A DNA stretch of 64,000 nt, taken from Halosimplex amylolyticum. Lineage in GTDB: Archaea; Halobacteriota; Halobacteria; Halobacteriales; Haloarculaceae. Where the stretch lies: NCBI RefSeq assembly GCF_051414035.1, contig NZ_JBLKNW010000002.1:930001-994000 (forward strand). The letters are read 5' to 3'. Under the pieces are notes generated by a model. It made no database searches and had not been told where the DNA came from. It worked only from the letters and a program-made list of their open reading frames with translations. Shown here piece by piece: positions 18,401 through 28,500 of the stretch. A program made the position numbers and the translations under genes. How positions within the stretch are numbered: the first letter of the stretch is position 1; each line of letters opens with the position of its first letter.

Positions 18401-20143
18401 CCGGATGTCAACATCGTTAGCGCGACACCGACGATGGAACTGGGTGTCGACATCGGAAGCCTGGATACCGTCGCACAGGTTGGGATTCCGCCCACGCTCA
18501 CGAACTACGTCCAGCGCAGCGGTCGCACTGGTCGGACACGTGGGAGTTCCTCGCTCGTCGCGACCGCCGTTCGAGGCGAGCACCCAGTCGACGGGCACTA
18601 CTACGGGAACCTGGAGATGTTCTTCGACGGCTTCGAACCCGTTCGAGTTCCCGATCCCTACGAGTTCGAGGAACTCCTCGCCGGCCATGTCGTGACTGAA
18701 ACGTTCGCGTATCTCGCTCGTAATCCCCACCCCTCGAACGTCTTCGAGAAGAAATACCTCTTGAATGATACGAATGAGAATTTAGACGTGTTCGTCCACA
18801 GTGTCGAGGAGAGCCTCGACATCCTTCAGGAATTTCTCCTCGAAGAACGCCGCGAGGCGCTTGAGAAGCACTTGAAATCCATCTTCGGCCAACCAGGAAT
18901 CGACGCGTTCGAGTCCGTATTCGTCGAGGATGGACCACTCTCGATGCCTCATCGGGTCGAAAAGACGTTCTCGCGAATCACGACGATGTCCGGGTCTGCC
19001 GAGACTAACAAGGCGTTCACCGAGTCGAACAACCGCCTCGATCAGTGGCTGGGCCGTCTTGGTTACCTTGCGAACTACCGCAGCTTCGGTCAACAGTTTC
19101 CCGTAAAATTCTCGGGGCGCTCCGAGGGGATCGAGTTTGAGGGGTCCGGCCGCCTCTACGATATGTTCCCCGGCCAAGAGAATGACCTCGGGTCTCTCAT
19201 CACCCTCCATGGCACGGATTACATCGTTGACGACGTCCGAGGGAGCTCGACCCCACTCACGACCGTCATGGTGTGTACGAACGAGGAGTGTGACCGTCCG
19301 TTCGAGAGCTACGAACTCGATACGGAGGTGTGCCCGTACTGCGACACTCCTCTCGAAGAGACGAATATTCATGGTGTGAGTTCGGTCGAGTGCAAGCCAG
19401 CCCGTGGCGGACAGAAGCGCTATAATACCCGTGGGCTGATGACCACCGCCATCTCTGACAGCGATGGGTCTCCGCAGAATACGGCGTCGATGACCGTGTT
19501 CGGGTTAGACTGCGAGGCGACCTATAGGGAACTCGACGTGACAGACTTCGTGTACGCCTTCGAGCGTCGTCACTCTGCGAGCCCCGACAAGGAGATTCTC
19601 CGGTCAGAAGCACTCATCGAGCAAGAAACGTCTTCCTCGTCGGGCGCCAGCGGGAAATCGTGGCAGGAACGACTCGAGGAGAGTGAAACCGAAGAGTACG
19701 CGCCTGTCGGCCAGCAGTACCACACTCAGGGGCTGACCCTTGAATTCGACCTGGACGACGTCGCCGCACGAATCGATGGCGTTTGCGAGGAGGGGACGTG
19801 GCCCAAGGCGCTCGTCAGCCTGAAACAGGCCCTCGAGAAGGCGATCGCCGTCGTTGGACAGTGTGAACGTTCGGATTTCCGAATCGAGGCGGACAAGAGT
19901 GAATCGACAATTACTGTTCGAGTTGTCGACAGCCGCCAAGGCGGTAATGGAATCGCGTGGCAGGTCTGGAACGCACTCGATGATGTCCAGACGCAGGTTG
20001 GGGAGGTTGCCAACTGCGATCGCTGTGAGGACTACTGTGACGAGTGCCTGCTCCTCTCTCGGACGCCTGCGTACTACCTCGAGAATGATCTACTCAACAA
20101 CCAGGTTCTCAGTGCACTGGTTGAAGGTCCGTCGAACACATGA
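15413..20143 (+). CDS. DUF1998-type SF2 helicase with multiple zinc ribbons
   Basis: A 1576-residue SF2 helicase. Walker A is VPTATGKTE near residue 120, the DEAH box (FDEAHVW) near 286, motif III VSATV, motif V MELGVDIG near 1007 and motif VI QRSGRTGRT near 1033. At least four cysteine clusters are present: CESC...CQTC...CKRC...CPGC (about 555-625), CTGC...CPDC (about 900-925), CTNEEC...CPYC (about 1285-1310) and a C-terminal CDRC..YCDEC (about 1533-1543), the last as in the MrfA/DUF1998 zinc-binding tail. Such helicases occur in Dpd and DISARM restriction loci. It is first in an operon whose next gene overlaps by ATGA. It may fill the DpdF or DrmA-type role, but I cannot decide by eye. Confidence 0.85.
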   Translation: MHSPQRTLHSAIDRASEITWWNRQMTRLDEVVSDEEATSFVRNEIVEQKGPYIEFVDAPKFHDQSAAEFLGNLDYSTELINAIVGELFDGDSNGSLYKHQAETMKSIATDPNDNVLAVPTATGKTESFFFPILDHCLSTDEQGLKSLIVYPMKTLGVDQLNRFISYLDRINRHRDPEDRITIGIWDSDTPTRIGTRDHEIEEGSYIRGLECPREEGEKLRILGDMTVGTEDNQYSWIRVTRDAIRNGADILLTNPEALDHMFVSNNTETREMLGEDPGQHPVEHVVFDEAHVWSGISGASVRLLSERLKSFYAERDPQVTMVSATVDNPKELAHKLTGTPETEINSIAFTPRKFPVESSPSFDRFAPCDLGEIAAVLALADSNDFTLEDLAEAGLVNAYETASEVGLVSTTANGAVTFRDGFDWIRRPITTEVSTLLADNTFDSVGGVAATEEGQNRLADALLDTGGLDTKWFDFVASAVPEAAAFASWFDDGTTGDVGFMHYDDLLAELAGKDVDDTAGVLDTVMAFGRLAGMVTEKFHVFLKPPTHAYFCESCNDVTRDKHCQTCNTRNAEIEFCKRCHYPFVEYDTDDEEERFRPFDQAAPVDDCPGCGQWPRLTDIGVPTTSLLSYMLTEICRTSPSKKTLVFSDSHSSAESVGDSIIGTEYGLMAETLYVQYLIENGGSADNYEAFRAVADELRDAYWEPLIQNEIDEDGTAYNFLRTLLDDIEGHAMLHNAENLLDSALVTAEGVTQFDDPVKRIVAHETYKLFVKNPGVSFSKNTIDLEGLSLPKIADRISSRSGYDHETVRSVLPDVLSTLVDRAIVVEQSWEELRQEIANANVCEERKEETVAYIEQVRDEFNAAGIQEEESETGILTRVTRRDQSTLTLLERASFCTGCYRSYPIGDDSLSTCPDCGTPIESYQRFTRGEDDTLIADPGYADVDSGWPYAVDHWAHDITTPIRDGAEPDFISVGIHKGNIPHTLRGAIEEGFRKDDPDVNIVSATPTMELGVDIGSLDTVAQVGIPPTLTNYVQRSGRTGRTRGSSSLVATAVRGEHPVDGHYYGNLEMFFDGFEPVRVPDPYEFEELLAGHVVTETFAYLARNPHPSNVFEKKYLLNDTNENLDVFVHSVEESLDILQEFLLEERREALEKHLKSIFGQPGIDAFESVFVEDGPLSMPHRVEKTFSRITTMSGSAETNKAFTESNNRLDQWLGRLGYLANYRSFGQQFPVKFSGRSEGIEFEGSGRLYDMFPGQENDLGSLITLHGTDYIVDDVRGSSTPLTTVMVCTNEECDRPFESYELDTEVCPYCDTPLEETNIHGVSSVECKPARGGQKRYNTRGLMTTAISDSDGSPQNTASMTVFGLDCEATYRELDVTDFVYAFERRHSASPDKEILRSEALIEQETSSSSGASGKSWQERLEESETEEYAPVGQQYHTQGLTLEFDLDDVAARIDGVCEEGTWPKALVSLKQALEKAIAVVGQCERSDFRIEADKSESTITVRVVDSRQGGNGIAWQVWNALDDVQTQVGEVANCDRCEDYCDECLLLSRTPAYYLENDLLNNQVLSALVEGPSNT

Positions 20144-21069
20144 CGGAGCCATCGACATTCAAGCGGCTCAGGAATGCAGATATTGCGACCATACACGACG
20201 ACACCGGGGAGATATACTGGTGGATGCTCAGGTCGCTTCCCGCGATTAACTACCTGGGGTTCCAGACGTTCACCTACCCAACGTCATGGCGCTCGCTCAA
20301 CACTGGCGGCGAGTTCCCGTCGTACACTGACCAGTACGACTATCTCGACTATGACTACAAGGTTCTCGGCCAACTCGAAGAGAACGTCTTCCGTGATGAT
20401 CTGGTCGTCGTGACGAGCGATTACTACGAAGGGGAAACCCAGTACTCAATCGACCACCTCATTAGCCGGTATGCAGCCCGGCCTGAGACCCTCATCGTGG
20501 TGACAGACTCGAGCCGGTTCACGCCACGAGGCGGGCAGCGTCCACTCTACCAAGAACAGTTCGTCGAGAATGTCGGCTCCTACGACCGACTCTACACCGC
20601 CTTGGAAAGCGCCTACGAAAGCGCCGGCTGGGACCTTCCGCTTCTAGACACGAAGAACCTCTTTCTACACGACAACGCGAACCTCTACGAATTCGTCACC
20701 GGTGAGGAACTCGGAGACACCGAATCCCTGTTCGATGTGCTCCCCGACGCGCCATTTCTGCCGCTCTATGACGTGTTCGGGGAGATTTTTGCGCGACCGG
20801 ACGAGTACGGTTCCGTTCCACTTGACGGGGAAGACGTAACTGGCCTTGAGAGATGGCTGCGCCGACGCGTCGAATGGGACCGTGACACCGCGTCCAAAAT
20901 CGCCCGAAGTCTCAACCGGGCAGTGAGTGGTGAAGGACAAACCTTCGATCCCTCCCACGCGGCCCGTACGCCAGTGGTGAAGGAGGCCGCTGACAAAGCA
21001 ACCGAGATCGACGCCGAAAAGTCATCAATTAATAAGCGATACTATGCCTGGTTACAGCACAACAGATGA
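20140..21069 (+). CDS. Hypothetical operon protein
   Basis: A 309-residue protein I do not recognise. It has a Rossmann-like alternation in its first half (DDLVVVTSDYY near residue 87, ETLIVVTDSSRF near 115) and many aromatics near the start (YWWMLRSLPAINYLGFQTF). A basic C-terminal helix ends SSINKRYYAWLQHNR. There are no cysteine clusters or Walker motifs. It is translationally coupled on both sides (ATGA overlaps at 20140 and 21066), so it is probably a stoichiometric partner of the helicase or of the next protein. The bacterial dpd order has no gene I can map to this position. Confidence 0.7.
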   Translation: MTEPSTFKRLRNADIATIHDDTGEIYWWMLRSLPAINYLGFQTFTYPTSWRSLNTGGEFPSYTDQYDYLDYDYKVLGQLEENVFRDDLVVVTSDYYEGETQYSIDHLISRYAARPETLIVVTDSSRFTPRGGQRPLYQEQFVENVGSYDRLYTALESAYESAGWDLPLLDTKNLFLHDNANLYEFVTGEELGDTESLFDVLPDAPFLPLYDVFGEIFARPDEYGSVPLDGEDVTGLERWLRRRVEWDRDTASKIARSLNRAVSGEGQTFDPSHAARTPVVKEAADKATEIDAEKSSINKRYYAWLQHNR

Positions 21070-21902
21070 GTAGTGAAGGATACCTCCTCAACGCAATCCA
21101 GACGCCAGGGCCACTCCTCCCTGTCTACCGGTCAATCAGCCAGGGAAGTGAGACGAAATCCCATATCGAGAGTGACACACGGATCGAGTCTGGGCTTGAT
21201 TACATCCTGGACGGACTCCAGCTCCTCCGCATGATTGGAAAGGAGGAAGAAGCATACTACGCCCGCGATTACAAGTGGGACGTCGGTGACGAGCGCTGGA
21301 ACTTCCGTCTAACGGCCCTGCACAACCTCGCTCAAGAGTGCGAGAAAGGAAACTGGGGGAAACAGGCTGCTGTCCTGCTCAACTACAAGTACCTACTCGA
21401 TACAGACATCCAATATTTTGAGAACAACGAGGAGTCGATCTATTCTGACATCGACGACTGGTACAAGGAGATAAACTATCAGCCACAATCCCAACAGGGA
21501 TTACTTACGCACAACGACAACAAGTTCGCGAACTGGACACGGCTCGTCCACTTCCTCGGCCTCGTCCACAAAGTGAGTGGCAGAGAGCACACAGTCTACC
21601 CCGATCCGACGTTGATCCGCCACTCGATCGAACTCGCCGCTGAAGACAGGGCCATCGATATCGACGGGACACCTGGACTCTCGATCGAACAGTACCTTCG
21701 TTGGCTTCGTGAGAACCTGCTCTATGTCGAGACGACGGCAGACGGGGCGATTCCCGAAGGCATCGCGCGGGTCCTGTTCGAGCTTGTCCGAGACGACGAA
21801 ATTCGGGTCGTCGAGTACGGCGACGCCGGCGCCGTTTCCCTCGGCGGTGTCCCCCCGTACGACGGTATCGATAACGAAGCAAACGCAATGAAATTGAGAT
21901 GA
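21066..21902 (+). CDS. DpdG-position protein of the restriction operon
   Basis: A 278-residue helical protein starting LLNAIQTPGPLLPVYRSISQG. The central part (about residues 75-150) and the C-terminal third, with a helix-turn pattern (SIEQYLRWLRENLLYVETT), suggest a winged-helix or helical adaptor. No catalytic motif is visible. It lies immediately before the large P-loop ATPase, with only 1 nt between stop and next ATG. By size (known DpdG proteins are close to 290 residues) and position before a DpdH-like ATPase it fits DpdG. That assignment rests on gene order rather than on a recognised motif. Confidence 0.6.
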   Translation: MSSEGYLLNAIQTPGPLLPVYRSISQGSETKSHIESDTRIESGLDYILDGLQLLRMIGKEEEAYYARDYKWDVGDERWNFRLTALHNLAQECEKGNWGKQAAVLLNYKYLLDTDIQYFENNEESIYSDIDDWYKEINYQPQSQQGLLTHNDNKFANWTRLVHFLGLVHKVSGREHTVYPDPTLIRHSIELAAEDRAIDIDGTPGLSIEQYLRWLRENLLYVETTADGAIPEGIARVLFELVRDDEIRVVEYGDAGAVSLGGVPPYDGIDNEANAMKLR

Positions 21903-21903
21903 C

Positions 21904-24798
21904 ATGAGTGCGATACAGGAAGATACGGAACTCCAGTGCCCGCACTTCGAGGAGGTCGACGAAAAGACGCTTCGTCAACTGTTCTCGAAAGTCGCCGCAG
22001 TGCGGTCGGAAAACAAGGACCTGTTCGAGTTCACCCACCGCCCGATCGAGGTATTCCGGTCGCCACAGGGGACCCAGTTGGAAGAGGAGATCGTCGGGGA
22101 GGAAGAAGTATACCGCGAGTTCAGCGATCAACGAGTCGGCAACTTCTCGGTCGTTATTGAGGGGGAGGTCGGGACTGGGAAGTCAGAATTGTGTGCCTAT
22201 CTCGCCCATCGGCTTGATGAAGACGGTCGGCCCATCCTCCATGTTGACAAAGACGACGACCTGATGACGCTTCTTTCGGAACGAATTCCGGAGTTCTACG
22301 AGAAGCACTTCGACGAAGAGCTACCTGGCGCGTCGAACTTTCAGCAACTCCGGGACGACCTCGAGAAAAACGGGAGCGTCGTCGCCAACAACGCGACATC
22401 CGGTGCGATCCTCAATCTGAGTGCCCGCGGCTACGAGGTCAATGCACAGGACAATGAGGAAAAAATCCGGGAATTTGTCCAGGACCAGCTTTCGCTCCTC
22501 GTAGAAAAAGGCGAATACGCGAAAGAAATCAAGTTCGTCACCGAGCAGGCATATCGCCGGAACACTTTCCTGCAGGTCATCGAGGACAACATCGACGTCG
22601 AGGACGCCGTCGAGGCGTTCAACGAGGAGCTCTGGCGTGAGATCAGGGACCGCTATCAAACCGCGTCCCTCGATGACGTCCTTGAGCGCGTCGGCGAGAA
22701 GTTCACGGACACGCGGCCGGTGATCATCTTCGAGGACTTCGCTATCACGGCAATGGAGGGACAGCGGCTCCGTAACTACATGGAGCGTGACAAGTCCAGC
22801 GACAACTGGGACTTCGTCGTCGCAGGTACCCGTGACTCGACCGAAGTTCTCCACACGCAGACTGCCGAGGACCGCTTCGAGTTCTATCGAACGAACCGAC
22901 AGAACTCGAACAGCGTGCTCTTCCTCGACGAAAACTCCGCGGTCGACTTCATCCGTCCGTATCTGGGCTACTTCAAGTCGTTCGATGGGAGCGTCGAGTA
23001 CGATCGCAGCGGTGACGGGCTTGAACTCTCCTTGAACCCCGCGCCGTCGGGCACGATCTGTGCTGAGTGCGGATTCTGTGATGAGTCATTCCGCGATCTG
23101 TTCCCCTTCAACGAACCGTTCCTCGAGCGGGTCTACGCCGGGCTCCGGGAAGATGAACAATCCCCCCGTGAGTTCGTCATGGCCGTCTTCGACGTGCTCC
23201 GTGATTACTACGAGGGATACATCGACGCACCGTCTAGCGCCGACCGGCTATCGACGCTGACGAACCAGGTGGATCCGGCGACCCTGATCTACGAGGACGC
23301 AGAGTCACTCGCGAACCTTGCGCGGTGGTACGGCACTCCGACGGAGGATGGTATCGACATCGACGCCAGGTTCGTCGATGCCTTCGGGGTTGCTGAAGCC
23401 GCCGAGAAAACTGAGGAAGTCAGCCGATCAGATGGCTCTGTCACTGTCCCGACCGACATGAGTTCGCAGAAAAGGTCGGGAAAAGGAGTCGGGAAAGATG
23501 ACGGGGAAGACGATGGTAAAGACGGCGGGGAAACACCGCCTAAACTCACCAAGGCCGAGCAGCTAGTCCAGGACTTCCAGCCGAACGTCCAGCCGTGGCA
23601 GAGCAATCCTGGAGATTTCACTGAGTTAACGCGATACATGCGTATCGGGCTAGATGATGCGATCAACCACCTGACCGACGACTTCGAGTTATTCGACGGG
23701 ATGGGGCTCCGGTACAACCTGAGTAGCCAGAAGGATCCATTCGTCTTCACTAGTCTGCAGCAGTCACCGGACGAGGATCAAATCGTTATCGATCCAGAGG
23801 AGTTCCGGCTGTCCGACCTGAAGAACCTTCTTGAATACGGGATCTACCATGAGGAAGACAGGCAACGAGCGGATACCGAAGATCTCCTCCGGGGGCTCGG
23901 CACACAACTGACAGGATATGCAAGACAGTGGCAGCAGCAGATTATCGACCAGAACCTCCGGTCGGACCTGAAATTCTTCAAAAAGAATGCGGACCACGAG
24001 TTCGAGGATTTCGCCCTCGCAGGCTATGCATACGTGGTTCTTCTCAGCTCTCCGTTCGAAGAGGTCACCGCCGAGCGACTGAGCGAGCGGTTTAGCGAGT
24101 CTGGATCGTACTCACTTAATTCGAAGCTTCGGACAGCACTGAAGGAGGACCTGTCGAAGGACAGTCACGAAGATCTCGTCGAGTTCATGAACTATGCAGA
24201 TCGGTTCGAGGAGATGGTGAGCGCCTTCTTCGGTGCCAATGCAAACACGCTTGACGTGGAACGTGTTCGTGAATGCCTCGACGAGCACCCCCCTTCTGCC
24301 GTCTTCGGCGGACTTGGTCGCGGACGCATTCAGCGGATCTCCCCCCGCGTACGCTTCAACACGAACAGTAAGATTCGGGATGTCGCCGACATCTCGTACG
24401 ATCTCGACCGTGCATTCGAGGAACTGGAAGACGAGTACAAAAGAAGTACGGTCACTACCGTCTCCAACGAACTAGCCCCGGTTTCCATCTCGGACATTGA
24501 GAGCATTCTGGAAAACCTTCGAACGTACGACCACGTGGACACCGACATGATCGAATCACTTGGGAAGTTCGTGAGATTAAATCAAGAGAACATTGAGGAC
24601 GCAGCGGATGCCGCTCGTCTCGCTACCGAGCTTGAGACTCGATCTGCTGACGAGCAACTGCAAGCGACACTGATCAGCATGAAACTCACCACAACGGACG
24701 TTGTCGACCGGTATACAGATATAACAATTGTCGGCGGATCTTCCGAGACCGACTTCGCGAACTACTTCCTCGACATCGGAGGTCATTATGTCGACTGA
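21904..24798 (+). CDS. dpdH: Large P-loop ATPase of the Dpd restriction operon (DpdH-like)
   Basis: A 964-residue protein. Walker A is GEVGTGKSE near residue 87 and Walker B VIIFEDF near 273-279, an AAA/STAND-like core in the N-terminal 400 residues. A small cysteine knuckle CAECGFC lies near 386-392. A charged, glycine-rich linker near 520-545 leads to a long helical C-terminal half. The likely role is ATP-driven assembly or translocation with the two helicases. Its position between a 278-residue protein and a coiled-coil protein, followed by helicase and PLD genes, equals bacterial dpdG-H-I-J-K order. The end of the gene overlaps the next start by 11 nt. Confidence 0.65.
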   Translation: MSAIQEDTELQCPHFEEVDEKTLRQLFSKVAAVRSENKDLFEFTHRPIEVFRSPQGTQLEEEIVGEEEVYREFSDQRVGNFSVVIEGEVGTGKSELCAYLAHRLDEDGRPILHVDKDDDLMTLLSERIPEFYEKHFDEELPGASNFQQLRDDLEKNGSVVANNATSGAILNLSARGYEVNAQDNEEKIREFVQDQLSLLVEKGEYAKEIKFVTEQAYRRNTFLQVIEDNIDVEDAVEAFNEELWREIRDRYQTASLDDVLERVGEKFTDTRPVIIFEDFAITAMEGQRLRNYMERDKSSDNWDFVVAGTRDSTEVLHTQTAEDRFEFYRTNRQNSNSVLFLDENSAVDFIRPYLGYFKSFDGSVEYDRSGDGLELSLNPAPSGTICAECGFCDESFRDLFPFNEPFLERVYAGLREDEQSPREFVMAVFDVLRDYYEGYIDAPSSADRLSTLTNQVDPATLIYEDAESLANLARWYGTPTEDGIDIDARFVDAFGVAEAAEKTEEVSRSDGSVTVPTDMSSQKRSGKGVGKDDGEDDGKDGGETPPKLTKAEQLVQDFQPNVQPWQSNPGDFTELTRYMRIGLDDAINHLTDDFELFDGMGLRYNLSSQKDPFVFTSLQQSPDEDQIVIDPEEFRLSDLKNLLEYGIYHEEDRQRADTEDLLRGLGTQLTGYARQWQQQIIDQNLRSDLKFFKKNADHEFEDFALAGYAYVVLLSSPFEEVTAERLSERFSESGSYSLNSKLRTALKEDLSKDSHEDLVEFMNYADRFEEMVSAFFGANANTLDVERVRECLDEHPPSAVFGGLGRGRIQRISPRVRFNTNSKIRDVADISYDLDRAFEELEDEYKRSTVTTVSNELAPVSISDIESILENLRTYDHVDTDMIESLGKFVRLNQENIEDAADAARLATELETRSADEQLQATLISMKLTTTDVVDRYTDITIVGGSSETDFANYFLDIGGHYVD

Positions 24799-25468
24799 AG
24801 GAAAGTCCCTCGAAGCGAGATTACTGGACGTGCAGGAGCAGTACCGACGCCAGTACCTGGCTGACGAACTGGACGAACTTGCCGAGACGATGGAGGAAAC
24901 CCTGCTCCAGCGTGAACTCGCCAGCGCGTTCTTCGACGAACGCGTCGAACTCGACACGTCGGTGCGACGGTCGGTTGACGAAGTCATGGATCTACTCGAG
25001 CAAAACGAGTACGAGGAGATCGAGGACCGACTCGACGCACTTGAGTCAGACATCGAGAGCGCAGAGACGACGGTGCAAAACCGGATTCAAGAACTCCGCC
25101 TGATGCATAATTCGACGGTCACGGCGATGCAACGGTTGAATGACCGTGTCGAACGCGTCGACGAGTTACGACTGCGAGCGCTCGGCGGCCTCCTCAATGA
25201 CTGGCGATGGAAAGAACACGTCTATGCCGACGATGACGCGACGTATGAAGAACTGGCCCAGAACGCTCGGGGGTACGGCCAGGAGATGCGTGAAGCATTC
25301 GACGAGCTTCAGGAGGAACTGTTCGGCCACTACCCATCGGAGATTAGGTCACTGATCGAACGGATGATCGACGACGAGCGTCTCTCGTATGCTGATCTCG
25401 AACCCGAGCAACGGACATTGCTCGCGGAGTCAGACATCGGGGAGTTCATTGAACTAACACTCTCGTAG
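24788..25468 (+). CDS. Coiled-coil protein of the restriction operon (DpdI position)
   Basis: A 226-residue, very acidic, almost fully helical protein starting MSTEGKSLEARLLDVQEQ; the ATG at 24788 lies inside the 3' end of the ATPase gene and no good start precedes it. Long heptad-like stretches run from about 10 to 125, followed by a conserved-looking YADDDATYEELAQNARGYG segment and a short terminal helical region. No enzyme motif is seen. It is probably a bridging subunit between the ATPase and the downstream helicase. The DpdI label rests on gene order only. Confidence 0.62.
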   Translation: MSTEGKSLEARLLDVQEQYRRQYLADELDELAETMEETLLQRELASAFFDERVELDTSVRRSVDEVMDLLEQNEYEEIEDRLDALESDIESAETTVQNRIQELRLMHNSTVTAMQRLNDRVERVDELRLRALGGLLNDWRWKEHVYADDDATYEELAQNARGYGQEMREAFDELQEELFGHYPSEIRSLIERMIDDERLSYADLEPEQRTLLAESDIGEFIELTLS

Positions 25469-25504
25469 TTTCCGTCCTCGCCTCTGTGGAGATCAGTAGT
25501 AAGC

Positions 25505-28500
25505 TTGAATAACGAGCCGGTGGATCAAGTTGTAAGCCTTCCTCTCCCCCTCATGCAATTTGTAGATCGGCATACGAAACCCTCTCGCCTGAGCGACGAC
25601 ACTCAACCATTAATTAACGCTATTCTGCACAACCGCCGAATTTTCAGGGGGGGTCAAGACGATGCTCCCTTCGTCACGGAGGCACTCAAGTATCGGCGTG
25701 AACGCCAGAAGCGACGCCAGACGAGTCCCTACACTGGGTCTGATGAGTTTGTTCAGGAAATCATCGACCTGTTCGGGTTCGATCCGCTCGACTTTCAGGT
25801 CGAAAGCTGGCAGACCGTCGATGAACTCGACCGGAAGCGACGTGAGTCAAATCAGAACAAGGCTGCCGTTTTCTCTGCCCCAACCGGGTTCGGGAAGACA
25901 GAGGCGTTCCTGGGCCCACTCTACCAGTTGCTGCGCGAAGGACGACAGGAGTCGACGGCGATCGTCTATCCGAGCCGGGCCCTGCTACGGGACCAGCTCA
26001 AACGCGTCCTCAAGCATATTTATCAGATCAACGCAGACACCGAGGACACCCTCTCGGTTGGCGTCTACGTCGGCGGTTCGCCGTACAAAATAAAAGACGT
26101 GGAGGGTGACCGGACTTTCTTCACCAGCGGTAGTGGCCGCCCCCGGTTCAAACTCGCCAACTGCTGGTGCGGCGAGGAAGGCAATCCCAATGCGTTCGAG
26201 TACCATGGGACTTCCCAAAGCTATACGCTCCGTTGTGAGGCAAACCCGGACCACTCGTTTACTGACCGAGAGCTGGTCCTGTCCCGCCACGATATGGTGT
26301 TCAACAACCAACCGGATATCGTTCTCACGACGCTTGAGTCCCTGGAGGGATTCGCCCTCAAGCCCCATTACTCGCTGGTCGACAACTTCGAGACCATCGT
26401 TCTGGATGAGGTCCATATGAACACGCAGATTCGGGGGGCTCACGCCGCGAAGATTATCCAGAATATCAACGACATCACCGAACAACCGATCCTCTGGCTC
26501 GGATCGAGCGCTACCATCGACGATGCGGCCCGGTTCGGGAAACGCCTCTTTGGTGTTTCGAATGAGGACATCCGTACTGTCGAACCTGGAGCATCCGATT
26601 TCGACAACGATCACGACGATTACGAACACTACTACTTCATGCTCGCGGCGCCGGACGGGCCTGGCGCGTCGTCGATGTCGATACAACAGCATCTTCTCCT
26701 TGGACACAGCCTCCTCGAGCAGTCCTCCGGAGAGCGGGGGAAAATGCTGTCCTTTATTGACAGCATCTCGCAGATCAACCAGAAATATACCCAGCTTCTC
26801 GACGCGGACCACAACCGGGAGCTTTGGCGCTATCACCTCGGTGACGGCGACGACGGTACTGTCGAAGACTGGGCGGCGGTGGCCAAGGCAATGGATCACA
26901 GGTTCCTCGACGAGCACCTTTCGTTCTTACCGGTTTCCGCCGAACACGGACTTGATTCAGGTGACCTCGGGACTAGCGATGTGCTCCTGTCGACGTCATT
27001 CTTAGAAGTCGGGATAGACGTCGGCGAGATCAAAACGATCACCCAGTACAGGACCCCGTGGGACCTCTCCTCGTTCAAGCAGCGGGCCGGCCGTGCCGCA
27101 CGGAAGGAAGGGATGGACGCCCACATTGCGGTGATGCTCTCGAGTCTTACCGGCGACTCAAACATGTTCTACCGAGCCGACCGGTTCCTCGACTCCAATA
27201 TCCGCACACCTCTCAAGACAGACAACGATGTCATTGAGTGGATTCACTCCCGGTTCCGAGAATACTACGAAATCTCGTTTGAGATTTCGGACAAACCCAG
27301 TCTCCAGCTTCGTGATCCCGGCGAGCAGTTCCTCGACGAGTATCTCGGCGACCGACTCGGATTTGATGTGTACCGTGACCTCTTGCTCTCCCCGGACGAA
27401 TTCTTCGATGAAGCGTTCGGAATCGAGGTTGCTTCACACCCCTTACTTTCGGAAACACTTGTAGACGAAGCACGCACGTCGCTCAGGTCGCACCTCGAAG
27501 AGCAACGCGAGACGTTCGAAGAGATTGAGTCGTTCTTCGAGCTTGATGACGGAAACGTAGTCCGAGGTGAGGAGACAATCAATACCTATATCCACAAGGT
27601 ACAGGAGCAGGTCCTCGACCTGATCAATGCCTTCTTCGGACAGGTGTCTGGATATGAGAACGAACTCGAAGCACTCGGAGAGAATGGATACGCCGAGCAA
27701 GTAACCTCACTTGAAACAAGTTTGACCGACCTTCGAGAGGCGGCAGCCGAGATTCCCGAGGGAGATACCCAGACGAAAATCCATCATTTTGATTCCTTGC
27801 TTGCGAGTCTATTCAGCCTGACAGGCCCGCTAATGAGGTTCCGTACCCGAGTCGATCGCGCAGCGGATCGATCGATTCCACAAGTACGTACGGATCGGCT
27901 CAACGACGTACAGGGCGCGGTTGTCCAGCTCTACAACCTGAGCGACGACGAGCGGATCAAGGGTTACTACCGTACACAGAAACGCATCCACTACCTCATC
28001 GAGGTACTTGACGAAATAGAGCAATATGTCGGGTTTAATAATCCTCACCTGAGCCTCTACGCGGTAAAGCATCTCCTCCGCGGCGCATATTATTTCGACC
28101 AATACCTTGGTGTGGAGGACCGCAGTCTGGGTGAGGTTTGGTACATTCCCCAGAACTACTTCGGTGGCTCCGGACGCTTCTTTAGTGTCTTCAATCCCGA
28201 TAGTGGTGACAGCACCGACGAATCGATCGACTCGATCGTCAGTACGTACACGCCGTATCGTTCGGAGTATCAGTCGAAAACCAACCAAATGTATGCGTTC
28301 CTGCCGCGTACTCGCGTTACGGAAGACGGCGTCGAGCTGGACTACTCCCAGCACGTTAGCGGGGAGATCAAAGACGGCATCCTCGTCCCTGATTCGATAG
28401 AACTGTCCGCGATGGCCGACCTGAGCGAGGATTCTGCGATGAACATCGTCAGATACTGCCCAGTCTGCTACCAGGTAATCACCGGTATCGATAGTTGTCT

